NCBI GenBank assembly: GCA_035543115.1
Contig: DATKKF010000020.1
Location: 1-64,000, forward strand
Source of the DNA: RPRB01 sp035543115
GTDB lineage: Bacteria > Myxococcota > Myxococcia > Myxococcales > Myxococcaceae
Reading direction: 5' to 3'
DNA length: 64,000 nt
The translations under genes were made by a program, and so were the position numbers. The notes below the pieces were generated by a model. It worked only from the letters and a program-made list of their open reading frames with translations, had not been told where the DNA came from and did not search any database. Positions 44,601 through 51,858 of this stretch are shown here, piece after piece; position 1 is the first letter of the stretch, and every line of letters starts with the position of its first letter.

Positions 44601-45626
44601 GGTGTTCAGCCAGAGCTTGCACACGCCGCCGATGCGGCCCAGGCAGCCCGCCTGGCTCTGGCTGGTGTAGTAGACGACCAGGTAGAAGATGATCTCCTTG
44701 TTCCCCGGGAGCGTGCCGAGGTTGAGCGTGCGGTCGTACAGCGACACGCCGGGATCGGGATTGCTCCCCGTGGGGAGCAGCCGGCCGTTCCCGTCGTACG
44801 CGCTCACGTCGTAGTCCGGGACGCCGTCGACCTTGGTGGAGGTATCCGCGACCGGGACCAGGGCCTTGGTGGTGGTGTCGCTGTCGTCGTCGGCGTTCAG
44901 GAAGACCAGGTGGCCGATCCCCAGCCCCCCGTTTGCCGGGTCGGCCGGCTCGAGCAGGTTCGGGACGCGGGCGTACATCCCGTTGTCGGTGAACTCGACG
45001 GTGGGCGTGGTCGGCGTGCTGCCGGAGGCCTTGCCCACCTGCCAGCCGGACACGCTGCCCATGCCGCCATCGGCCAGGAACGCCGTCTTGCTGGTGGTGC
45101 CGAAGGTCGAGCCACAGGTGTCGCTGGCGATCTCCGGCTCGACCAGCGTCTTCCCGTTCCAGGTGAACGTCGGCGGCGTGGCGCCGCACTTGCGGAACTT
45201 GCCGATGTAATGGTTGGGCGAGAGGTTGTAGATGTCCTCGTGGAGGTCCGGGATGCCGTCCCCGTCGGAGTCGAGCAGGTTGCCGCTCGAATCGATGTAG
45301 CCCTTCCTCACCAGATCGTCGGCGTAGAGCCATCCAAGCGCCCAGCCTGCGCCACCGGCCTCGTAGACGTAGCTGATGCTCACGTTCTGATCGAAGGGGA
45401 GCATGATCTTCTGCGGGTTCAGCACGTCGAGGTTGGTGTTCAGCCGCAGCACCGCGGGATTGCCCACCACCTGCACCGTCTTGAGGCTCTGGAACCCGCC
45501 ATCGGAGAAGTCGGGCTGACGGTTCTGGGACAGGCTGTCCTGGCACAGCGAGGCCAGGCTTCCGCCGTAGGCAACCAGGGAGCCGCAGAGGACGAGGACC
45601 GCCGAGACCAATCCGAGGCGTTTCAT
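41628..45626 (-). CDS. pilY1: PilY1-like pilus-tip adhesin
   Basis: 1332 aa with a signal peptide (LVSAVLVLCGSLVAYGGS). A calcium-type loop DSDGDGIPDLHED is near residue 120. A DUF4114-like segment FEDLSGGGDRDFNDVVFQI is at ~440. The C-terminal ~450 residues are the PilY1 (Neisseria PilC) beta-propeller: NGSPLSARNTYTYVNTSSGALHAF-like strands, ERFAFLPRSLLGRYVNNY and RHAPVIARVDFGSS. PilY1 caps type IV pili, promotes assembly and adhesion. The start overlaps the upstream cytochrome stop (ATGA). No further heme motif. Confidence 0.88.
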   Translation of the reverse strand: MKRLGLVSAVLVLCGSLVAYGGSLASLCQDSLSQNRQPDFSDGGFQSLKTVQVVGNPAVLRLNTNLDVLNPQKIMLPFDQNVSISYVYEAGGAGWALGWLYADDLVRKGYIDSSGNLLDSDGDGIPDLHEDIYNLSPNHYIGKFRKCGATPPTFTWNGKTLVEPEIASDTCGSTFGTTSKTAFLADGGMGSVSGWQVGKASGSTPTTPTVEFTDNGMYARVPNLLEPADPANGGLGIGHLVFLNADDDSDTTTKALVPVADTSTKVDGVPDYDVSAYDGNGRLLPTGSNPDPGVSLYDRTLNLGTLPGNKEIIFYLVVYYTSQSQAGCLGRIGGVCKLWLNTPIVVHFSRTDLNMDENLNTANPAATVDIGCGYPSTCTVDGGTYTGWLDSATLTRLASPDGGYGLTMPHQVVSVPRSTTNRMPHVIVGAPSTDPFRWILGFEDLSGGGDRDFNDVVFQINKSNGGTVTSGLVSGDISPTDVQNFTITNIRFRKDDDLAYQASGPANACAGPPASSITYWVAVDCNICSSGVCTANPNPSWTQVPLPSGNPAEVTFNILNLGFTGSQLCWQARLSSPNQYCQPTINSISVGYQAVRSGSYSRSSLSTVGNAFVYGTYETPGQNWTGPWPSSPPAPSTRNYDGKPDLTTRGHLYLKSIYDPENPMVSNPVQRWDSGGKLVTDYTTGNPSSRRLLTVNSTGSIAALSTVNAAEDLLLPATQVCRVNGGKYVFDLNQDGVCTSTDRDFLKDWLYGWEDNQQPAPTGVHRAWPMGGVNLSTPAVVGPPTFPAWYYTTTGDEQISFQNRFISGVLNGSPLSARNTYTYVNTSSGALHAFSAGHYTPSTSDPCVGQNGTTLYRGYFQPTGACVTPPGINTRNYGNGAERFAFLPRSLLGRYVNNYVGPTITGAPAATLDASPAIGDVDLGGLGSTVLPWTISSTVGKGAKTMLVSATGKGQSTVFALDITQPDLDAYPIFQWEFDMSSVSSAFASAKLGNSSVLLPDTNGTRHAPVIARVDFGSSASSDCGAGAGSCRKWIAAVATDYTPGSGYAGAIYLIDLATGAPVVVNGKQVGVVPIEQGEGIGGEPVYGDATPGDGTYDILYVPSVSGRVYRLNLSQRNESLTLGSRIPKCLIASAPLAVGGTDGPLEEIHSALVARPGPVTNGKNTVMFFFGTADDPDDPYDSTASNYYVFGYTDPNPLGACPAAPVAPTWSQQLDPGQRVWGGVSLDANYVYVTTAVGTAADACNLSNNVSGKYYSFGQGDGSLQAGSGKDLGGHSLNSPVIYDGHVLSVSVTGQATAYGDAAWNNKTNFTPATAPRVILWDVSSQSQLPK

Positions 45627-46075
45627 GGACTCTTCCCCCCACGACGCGCGCGGGCCGTCGGGACACCCAGCGCCTTGGCCCGCTCCTGCTCCTCGGTCAG
45701 CGCGCGGGCCCGCCGCTCCTTCCGGGACGGTTGCTCGGGAACGACCCGCGAGACCAGGAAGGCCATCAGGTCGTCGAGCTGGCCCGGTGGCAGCTCGCGG
45801 GTGTCACAGCTCGTCTCGCGGCGCGAGCGGCCGGGATTCTGGATCCAGGCCCGGACCGCGTCGTACCCCTCTTCGAGGAGAGCCTCGGTGAGGTCCGGGC
45901 CGGCGCCCGGGCGGGCGTTGCGGCGGTCGGCGTGAGGCTCCTTCTGGCCGGCGGGAACCTGCGTCGCAGCGTGGCACCGGGCGCAGGCCGAGGAGAACGC
46001 GCCCGCGCCCAGGTCGGGGTTGGCGGCGAGCGCGGGGAGCGACAGGAGCGAGGCGACGAAGGCGAGGCGGAGCAC
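45623..46075 (-). CDS. Periplasmic monoheme c-type cytochrome inside the pilus operon
   Basis: 150 aa. Signal peptide 1-17 (LAFVASLLSLPALA). The heme site CARCH is at C31/C34/H35. ADRRNARPGAGPDLTEALLEEGYDAVRAWIQNPG and PPGQLDDLMAFLVSRV follow the class I cytochrome c layout; the usual distal Met region reads CDTRELPPG with no Met, so the sixth ligand is unclear. A basic tail of ~40 residues (SRKERRARALTEEQERAK) is unusual. Its stop overlaps the pilY1 start (ATGA) and it follows pilX by 12 bp. Confidence 0.85.
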   Translation of the reverse strand: MLRLAFVASLLSLPALAANPDLGAGAFSSACARCHAATQVPAGQKEPHADRRNARPGAGPDLTEALLEEGYDAVRAWIQNPGRSRRETSCDTRELPPGQLDDLMAFLVSRVVPEQPSRKERRARALTEEQERAKALGVPTARARRGGKSP

Positions 46076-46087
46076 GGGAGCGTTTCC

Positions 46088-46822
46088 CTAGAGACTGGTG
46101 GTCTTGTTGGCGTTGATCGGAGCGTTCTCGTTGAGGTGAACGGGATCCCAGATCTTGTCCGAGTAGCTGTAGCCGGTTCCCACCGCGCCGGTGCCTGGGC
46201 GCACCAGCTCGCGCACCACCGCCTGCACCGGGACGCCGAGCCCGACCTGGACCTGTCCCACGGCGATGAGCCACACGGTCCCGTTGCTGTCGACGGTCTG
46301 GTCGCCGTCTCCATCGTTGTCGTCGCGCAGGAAGACCCGGTACACGACGCGCGAGGCGTCTGGGTAGGACAGGTAGGCGGTGCCGTCGCCGCCGACCATC
46401 TCGAGGCCGGCGGTGCTCACCGCCGGGTCGATCGCCTGCGCGCCGGTGGCGTCCGGCGCCGTGGAGAGCCGGTAGGGAACCCAGGCGCCCGGGGTGGTGC
46501 CCAGCGGGACCTGGTACCAGGGATCGGTCCCGCCGCCCACGTCAGCCGCCGGCGCCAGCTCGGCGAGGATGGCGTTGGTGGGCTGGGGCGAGGGGATGGC
46601 CGCGGTCTGCAGCCGGAGCCACTCGCGGGCCTCCGCCAGCCCGGCCTCGGCGGCGAAGAACGCCTCCTTCGCGCGGCGATCCTGTCCCGCCGGATCCGAC
46701 TGCGCGTTGATGAGGTTCAGCGTGGTGATGGCGCCGAGGGTGAGGAAGGTCACCACCCCGAGCGACAGGAGGAGCGTCGCACCGCGCGGGTGTCTCGCTC
46801 TCGCTCTGGGTCGGCGGATCAT
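46088..46822 (-). CDS. PilX-like minor pilin
   Basis: 244 aa, first gene of the operon. RHPRGATLLLSLGVVTFLTLGAI fits the PilX N-terminal pattern, in which Glu5 is absent. AKEAFFAAEAGLAEAREWLRL is the PilX helix hallmark. The mature part has DGDGDQTVDSNGTVWLIAVGQ. A GTG one codon upstream is an alternative start. The 150-bp gap to maf holds the likely operon promoter. Confidence 0.82.
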   Translation of the reverse strand: MIRRPRARARHPRGATLLLSLGVVTFLTLGAITTLNLINAQSDPAGQDRRAKEAFFAAEAGLAEAREWLRLQTAAIPSPQPTNAILAELAPAADVGGGTDPWYQVPLGTTPGAWVPYRLSTAPDATGAQAIDPAVSTAGLEMVGGDGTAYLSYPDASRVVYRVFLRDDNDGDGDQTVDSNGTVWLIAVGQVQVGLGVPVQAVVRELVRPGTGAVGTGYSYSDKIWDPVHLNENAPINANKTTSL

Positions 46823-46972
46823 CACGCGCGCCGAACAGTGCAAACCATTGTCCCAGCACCAACAGCCCGAGTTCCCGGGACTCGTGCTCCCGGTGGGGTG
46901 GGTCATCACCGGCCCGGTGGGTCGGCAAAGCTTGCAGCGCGCCGCGGACGATGTGAGACAGCAGCCCGAAGC

Positions 46973-47539
46973 ATGCGATTGGTACTCGCCTCGACCTCCT
47001 CCGCCCGCCGGACGCTGCTCGACGCGCTCGGTGTGCCCTACTCGGCCGAGGCGCCCGGGGTGGAGGAGGACGTTCCCCAGGGAACTCCGGTCGAGGACGC
47101 GGTCCGGATGCTCGCGCTGCGGAAGGCCCGCGTGGTCGCCGCCCGGCACCCGGACGCGCTGGTGCTCGGGGCCGACCAGCTGGCAGAGGTGAACGGCCGG
47201 GTCCTCGGAAAGCCGGAGTCCCGAGACGTGGCGCGCGCGCAGCTCGGGTCGCTGCTCGGACGGAGCCACCGCCTGCTGACCGCCGTCGCGCTGGTGGGCG
47301 GCGGCGACGAGCAGCTGGAGCTCGACGTGGTCACCCTCCGCTTCCACCCCGTCTCCGCCGAGGAGCTCGAGCGCTACCTCGACACCGGCGAGTGGCACGG
47401 CTGCGCCGGCGGGTACCGCATCGAGGGGCGCGGTCAGGCGTTGGTGGACGCGCTGGAGGGCGACCGCACCTCGGTGCAGGGCCTGCCGATGCTCCCGGTG
47501 GTCCGGATGCTCCGGGCCCGCGGCTTCCCGCTACTCTAG
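46973..47539 (+). CDS. maf: Maf-family nucleotide pyrophosphatase
   Basis: 188 aa. RLVLASTSSARRTLLDALGVPYS is the family start; then VLGADQLAEVNGRVLGKPES, LLGRSHRLLTAVAL, ERYLDTGEWHGCAGGYRIEGRG and VQGLPMLPVVRML. It hydrolyses dTTP/UTP or modified NTPs; septum-inhibition phenotypes gave the name. The start is shared within the intergenic region with the divergent pilX-like gene. Tail-to-tail with the DHH gene (4-bp overlap). Confidence 0.94.
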   Translation: MRLVLASTSSARRTLLDALGVPYSAEAPGVEEDVPQGTPVEDAVRMLALRKARVVAARHPDALVLGADQLAEVNGRVLGKPESRDVARAQLGSLLGRSHRLLTAVALVGGGDEQLELDVVTLRFHPVSAEELERYLDTGEWHGCAGGYRIEGRGQALVDALEGDRTSVQGLPMLPVVRMLRARGFPLL

Positions 47540-48513
47540 GCCGAGGCGGACACCGGCTCGGCGCGGAGCTCCTCGACGATGGAGCGGGCCGCCTCGCGCG
47601 CCCGCGGCAGCTCCTCGGGCTTGAAGCTCATCGCCGCCACCACCGGGTGCCCGCCGCCGCCCCAGCGCTCGGCGATGGCCGACAGGTCGTGACGCCGCAG
47701 CTCCGGCCGCCAGGGGTTGCTGCCGATGGACACCTTGGCCCGCTTGGACCCGCGGCCCACCCAGACGACGTAGCGGGCCTCGGGGAAGAGATCATAGGCG
47801 ATGAACTTGTTCATCGCGTCGAGGCCCTCGTCCGCCACGTCGAAGAAGACCACGCCGCGGTCGATGGCCGCCTTCCTCCGCACCAGGTCGCGGTTGCGCT
47901 GGTGGCGCTCGAGGAGCGGACGGAACGGCTCCTGGATCATCGGCCGGGCGGCGACCTCGGAGAGTGGGTGCGTCTGGAGGAGGCGGATGACCTCCGGGAT
48001 GAGCTCCGGGTCGTGGTTGGCCTCGAGCACCGTCATCAGCTGCAGCGCGGGCTCGCGGAGCCCCACTGCCATCTGGGGGCTCGGGAACTGCGCCCCATCG
48101 ATGATCTCCGCCCACTCGAGCAGCTCGACCATGGGCCCCGGGTCGAAGCCGAAACGGGCCCGGGCCACGTCCGCCAGGTAGACCGTGCAGCTCTTCCGCC
48201 GCGCGTCGTGGAACTTCCGGCCCGATCCGTCGGCGAGGAAGTGCGCCTCGTCCCCGGGGTTCTGGAACGCCGAGGCGTGGTGGTCGAACCACCAGGTCAG
48301 CCTCGGGGACTGGCTGTACCGGAAGTCCACGATGGCGTTCTCGTCTCCCTGGAACACCGACTCGGGCACGGGGGCGCCGCCGGCCTGGTGCGACAGGCCC
48401 TGGTAGGTGAACGTGGCGTCGGGGCGGATGCGCTCCCGATAGAAGCGGGAGAAGACCGCGGCGCTCGCCGCACCATCGAAGCAGTTGTCGTGGAAGAGGA
48501 CGTTCATCCGCAT
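47536..48513 (-). CDS. DHH-family phosphoesterase
   Basis: 325 aa. Metal-site motifs: FHDNCFDGAASAAVF, NAIVDFRYS and WWFDHHASAF (the DHH triad), then a C-terminal DHHA1-type GGGGHPVVAAMSF. Members act as nanoRNases, pAp phosphatases or cyclic dinucleotide phosphodiesterases. The exact substrate is not fixed. Two starts two codons apart; the first ATG at 48513 used. Confidence 0.85.
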   Translation of the reverse strand: MRMNVLFHDNCFDGAASAAVFSRFYRERIRPDATFTYQGLSHQAGGAPVPESVFQGDENAIVDFRYSQSPRLTWWFDHHASAFQNPGDEAHFLADGSGRKFHDARRKSCTVYLADVARARFGFDPGPMVELLEWAEIIDGAQFPSPQMAVGLREPALQLMTVLEANHDPELIPEVIRLLQTHPLSEVAARPMIQEPFRPLLERHQRNRDLVRRKAAIDRGVVFFDVADEGLDAMNKFIAYDLFPEARYVVWVGRGSKRAKVSIGSNPWRPELRRHDLSAIAERWGGGGHPVVAAMSFKPEELPRAREAARSIVEELRAEPVSASA

Positions 48514-48781
48514 TGTCTTGTGCGATGGCCTACCACCCCACCCCGTCGCAGCGGGAGAGGGAATCTGCCCCCGCGCACCTGGACCTGGCAGCCGCTCCAG
48601 GAGCCAGGCCGACTGCCGACACCTGTCTGAAGAAACGACCGTCCCCACGGAGGGCCCCCGCGGGGGCGTGTCACGGACTCCGCGGAAGAACACGACGTTC
48701 TCGTCGGGTCCTGGACGGCACGGTGCCTGCTACGGCCTGGACCGGTTCGCTGGACGTCGCTCCGGAACCCATGGAGGGAAC

Positions 48782-48991
48782 ATGTGCAAGTCGTCGGGGA
48801 AGAAGGGCACGCGGCTGCAGCGGCTGAAGCTGAAGGCCAGAGCACACCACGAGGCCGCGCAGACCACGCTCGGCGAGCTCATCGCCGCCGCCTTCGACAC
48901 GGTGGGCAACGAGGTGAAGGACGTCGCCCGCCTCCTGTCCTCCCCGGAGATTGGCCGGGCGGCGCACGCGCGCATCGTCCTGGTCCAGTAG
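48782..48991 (+). CDS. Small basic helical protein (69 aa), function unknown
   Basis: GGAGGG precedes the ATG by four bases. MCKSSGKKGTRLQRLKLKARA opens a strongly basic helix, followed by an amphipathic acidic part (TLGELIAAAFDTVGNEVKDVARLL). No signal peptide or membrane segment; no family recognised. It lies in a gap between the DHH gene and tatD. Good ribosome site and composition make it likely real. Confidence 0.6.
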   Translation: MCKSSGKKGTRLQRLKLKARAHHEAAQTTLGELIAAAFDTVGNEVKDVARLLSSPEIGRAAHARIVLVQ

Positions 48992-49037
48992 CTCCCGGCC
49001 GGCCTAGGGTCAGCGCTCTCGGACGAGGGCCGACCGG

Positions 49038-49823
49038 CTGATCGACACGCACTGCCATCTCGACGTCCCCCGGTTCGACCCGGACCGCGAGGCGGTGCTC
49101 GCCCGCGCCTGGGCCGCGGGGGTGGAAGGCATCCTGGTGCCGGCCATCGGACCGGAGGCGTGGGAGGCACTGCTCGCGCTGCCCCGGAGCGACCGGCGGC
49201 TCCAGGTGGCGCTGGGCATCCACCCGCAGCTCCTCCCCCAGCTCCCCGAGGAACAGGACGGGCCCGCGCTCGAGCGGCTCGATGGACTGCTCGGCTCTGG
49301 CGGCGCGGTCGCGGTGGGCGAATGCGGGCTGGACGGACCGAGCGCCGCCGGGGCGTCCATGGAGCGACAGCTCCGGGTGCTCGATGCGCATGCGCGCCTG
49401 GCTCGCAGGCACGGCCTGCCGCTCCTCGTGCACTGCCAGAAAGCGCACCCTGCGCTCGAGGAATGGCTCGCGCGCGCGCAGCTGCCCGACGCTGGGATGG
49501 TGCTCCACAGCTACAGCGGTGGGCCGGGCCGGGTCGGGGCGTGCGTGGCCCGAGGCTGCCACCTGAGCTTCGCGGGCCCGGTGAGCTGGCCCGAGGCCCG
49601 CAAACCGGTGGAGGCCCTCCGGCTCACCCCCCGCGAGCGGCTGCTGGTGGAGAGCGACGCCCCGGACCAGGCCCCCGCTCCGTACCGCGGCGGGCGGAAC
49701 GAGCCGGGCTTCCTGGTCCGGGTGGTCGAGGCCGTCGCCGCCGCGCTCGGCGAGCCGGTCGAGGCCACCGGGTCGCTGGTGGCGGAGAACGCCCGGCGCC
49801 TCTTTCCGGCGTTCCGGCGCTGA
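49038..49823 (+). CDS. tatD: TatD-family metal-dependent DNase, probable CTG start
   Basis: 261 aa. The conserved N-terminus LIDTHCHLDVPRFDPDRE starts at CTG 49038. In that frame there is no ATG, GTG or TTG between the upstream stop at 49005-49007 and this point, so a CTG start is the best choice; the next candidate, GTG at 49095, would cut off the first metal ligands. Others: ALGIHPQLL, VAVGECGLD, LLVHCQKAHPALEEWL, LHSYSGG and LLVESDAPDQAP (metal-site Asp). 3'-5' DNase. Confidence 0.9.
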   Translation: MIDTHCHLDVPRFDPDREAVLARAWAAGVEGILVPAIGPEAWEALLALPRSDRRLQVALGIHPQLLPQLPEEQDGPALERLDGLLGSGGAVAVGECGLDGPSAAGASMERQLRVLDAHARLARRHGLPLLVHCQKAHPALEEWLARAQLPDAGMVLHSYSGGPGRVGACVARGCHLSFAGPVSWPEARKPVEALRLTPRERLLVESDAPDQAPAPYRGGRNEPGFLVRVVEAVAAALGEPVEATGSLVAENARRLFPAFRR

Positions 49824-49913
49824 TGGCCGTGAGGCCGGGCGGCGGCCACAGCCGATCGCCGGGCGGGAGTGTCCGCGCGCCCGCGACCCGGAGGCGCTAG
49901 AGAAGGGCCGCCC

Positions 49914-50777
49914 ATGACCGCCCCGTCGCTCCGCCCCTCCCCCCCGTCGGTCCCGCGCTCTGGCGAGGAGACCGCGCGCGCCTTCCGTCTGTCGCGGCGG
50001 TGGGATCGCACCGGCCGTCTGCTCGGGGACGAGGCCATGGAGCGGCTCGCGCGCGCCCGGGTGGTCGTCTTCGGCCTCGGCGGCGTGGGGAGCTACGCGG
50101 TCGAGGGGCTGGTCCGGAGCGGTGTGGGCCACCTCACCCTGGTGGACTTCGACGAGGTCTGCGTCACCAACCTCAACCGCCAGCTGCACGCGACCGTTCG
50201 CACCGTGGGCAAGAGCAAGGCGGAGCTGATGGCCCAGCGCTGCCGCGAGGTGAACCCGGACTGCACCGTGGAGCCGGTCTCCGAGTTCTACCGGGCGGAG
50301 ACCTCCGAGCAGCTGCTCCAGCCGGGCTGGGACTTCGTGGTGGACGCCATCGACAACGTGAAGGCGAAGCTGCACCTGCTCCACCGATGCGTGCAGCTCC
50401 GGCTGCCGGTGGTCAGCAGCATGGGTGCCGCCGGGCGGCTCGACCCGACCGCCATCCGGGTCGACGACCTGTCGGAGACCATCATCGACCCGTTCGCCAA
50501 GGACATCCGGAAGCTGCTCCGGCGCAAGTACGGGGTGGAGACCGACCGGCGCGCGGGCATCACCGCGGTCTACTCGGTCGAGCCCCCACGCACGCCGGTG
50601 CCGCTCAGCTACGACGCGGCGACCGAGGGGTTCCTCTGCGTCTGCCCGAGCCGCGAGAACGACTTCCACACCTGCGATCACCGCACCCAGGTGAACGGCA
50701 GCGTGGGCTTCGTGACCAGCGTGTTCGGGATGAACGCGGCGGGCGTGGTGGTCCGCCGCATCGCGCACGGCCGCTAG
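49914..50777 (+). CDS. tcdA: tRNA threonylcarbamoyladenosine dehydratase (TcdA/CsdL)
   Basis: 287 aa. E1/ThiF fold: RLSRRWDRTGRLLGDEAMERLARA, VVVFGLGGVGSYAVEGLVRSGVG (nucleotide loop), LVDFDEVCVTNLNRQLHA, VDAIDNVKAKLHLLHRC, ISSMGAAG-like VVSSMGAAGRLDPT and a C-terminal GSVGFVTSVFGMNAAGVVV. It cyclises t6A37 to ct6A in ANN-decoding tRNAs. ATG 49914 used; a GTG/ATG 15 codons upstream gives no family match. Confidence 0.93.
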   Translation: MTAPSLRPSPPSVPRSGEETARAFRLSRRWDRTGRLLGDEAMERLARARVVVFGLGGVGSYAVEGLVRSGVGHLTLVDFDEVCVTNLNRQLHATVRTVGKSKAELMAQRCREVNPDCTVEPVSEFYRAETSEQLLQPGWDFVVDAIDNVKAKLHLLHRCVQLRLPVVSSMGAAGRLDPTAIRVDDLSETIIDPFAKDIRKLLRRKYGVETDRRAGITAVYSVEPPRTPVPLSYDAATEGFLCVCPSRENDFHTCDHRTQVNGSVGFVTSVFGMNAAGVVVRRIAHGR

Positions 50778-50778
50778 C

Positions 50779-51777
50779 TCAGGCTGCGGTGGCGCTGGGT
50801 TCCTCCGGCTGCGGCGGGCGCGGCGGCAGCGAGGCGAAGGTCACGCCCTCCCGGCCGCAGGCACGGCGGAACGCGCAGCGGGCGCACTGGGGCAGCTCCT
50901 CGGTCATCGGGAACTGGGCCGCATCGAGCGGGGTATTCGCTGCGGCATTCACCAGGAGCTCGCGCATCCGCTGCACGGACTCCCGGAAGTGGAGCGAGAA
51001 GTGCTGCACCGTCTGGGCGTCGACCGGGACCTCGACCTCCTGCCCGGCGTTGAGGAACACCAGCCGGCAGCGGACCTGGTGGGGCTCCACCCGGTGCCGG
51101 TGCGCGAGGTACAGCGCATAGCCCACCACCTGGTCCTCGTAGCCGGTGTGCGGCGCCCCGGTCTTCCAGTCCACCACGGTGATGTGCCCGTCGTGATCGC
51201 GGAAGGCGAAGTCCGGGATGGCGAACATCTTCACCCCGTCCATCTCGAACCAGCTGTGGTCCGCGCCCTCGTCCACCTCGAGCCACTGCTGTGGCTGCAG
51301 CGCCCGCGCCCGCTCGAGCCACGGCGACCGGAAGAACCAGCCCAGCGCCGCCTCCACTCCGTCCCAGATGCGCTTCCACTCGCTGTCCGGGAGAGGCTCG
51401 CCGTACTCGTGCTCCATCAGGCCCATGAACTCGAGCCGGCGGCGGTCCTTCCAGTAGGCCCGGGCCCGCGAGTGCTTGTAGTCCTCGCGCATGATGGCCC
51501 GCGCGCGGACGATGGCCCTCGCTCCGTCCGGCCGGCGCCCTGCTCGCACCTCGAGCAGCGCGTCCTTGATGACCGCGTGGACGACGCTGCCCGCCCAGTT
51601 GAAGCGGTTGGCCAGCTTCTTCAGAATCCAGAGCTGGCGGAGCTCGGGGTGCGCCTCGTCTTCCCAGCCGCCCCAGCTGCCGTAGTAATGGAGGTAGTAC
51701 GCCCGCCGGCAGTCCTGGAACTTCTCGTGGCGGCTCTTCGACCAGCTGAAATCGTTGCTGAGGACGTTCTGACCCAT
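50779..51777 (-). CDS. PD-(D/E)XK nuclease-family protein with C-terminal Fe-S-type cysteines
   Basis: 332 aa. FSWSKSRHEKFQDCRRAYYLHYYGSWGGW is the RecB/AddB-like start. ANRFNWAGSVVHAVIKDAL, then IPDFAFRDHDGHITVVDWKTG holds D-x(n)-D-W-K, the PD-(D/E)XK catalytic residues, and YEDQVVGYALYLAHRH completes motif IV. LPQCARCAFRRACGRE, with the Cys in FQDCRRA, can give a Cas4-like 4Fe-4S cluster. A stand-alone DNA exonuclease is inferred. No cas genes or CRISPR nearby. Divergent from mutY. Confidence 0.88.
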   Translation of the reverse strand: MGQNVLSNDFSWSKSRHEKFQDCRRAYYLHYYGSWGGWEDEAHPELRQLWILKKLANRFNWAGSVVHAVIKDALLEVRAGRRPDGARAIVRARAIMREDYKHSRARAYWKDRRRLEFMGLMEHEYGEPLPDSEWKRIWDGVEAALGWFFRSPWLERARALQPQQWLEVDEGADHSWFEMDGVKMFAIPDFAFRDHDGHITVVDWKTGAPHTGYEDQVVGYALYLAHRHRVEPHQVRCRLVFLNAGQEVEVPVDAQTVQHFSLHFRESVQRMRELLVNAAANTPLDAAQFPMTEELPQCARCAFRRACGREGVTFASLPPRPPQPEEPSATAA

Positions 51778-51858
51778 TCCGGTACGAGGAGGACTGTAGC
51801 CCGGCGCCCTGTCACCGGGGCTGATTCGCGACGGACCCGCGTCGCGCCGACGCCCACC

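Noticed and set aside
44352..45935. Long open frames on the plus strand opposite pilY1 and the cytochrome
   Set aside because: They are complements of well-recognised genes; very high GC leaves long stop-free antisense frames. No domain or signal seen in them.
46839..46855. Sigma-54-like sequence (GG...TTTGCA) upstream of the pilX-like gene
   Set aside because: The GG-GC spacing fits only if the -24 box is otherwise poor, and it lies too close to the start codon to leave a leader.
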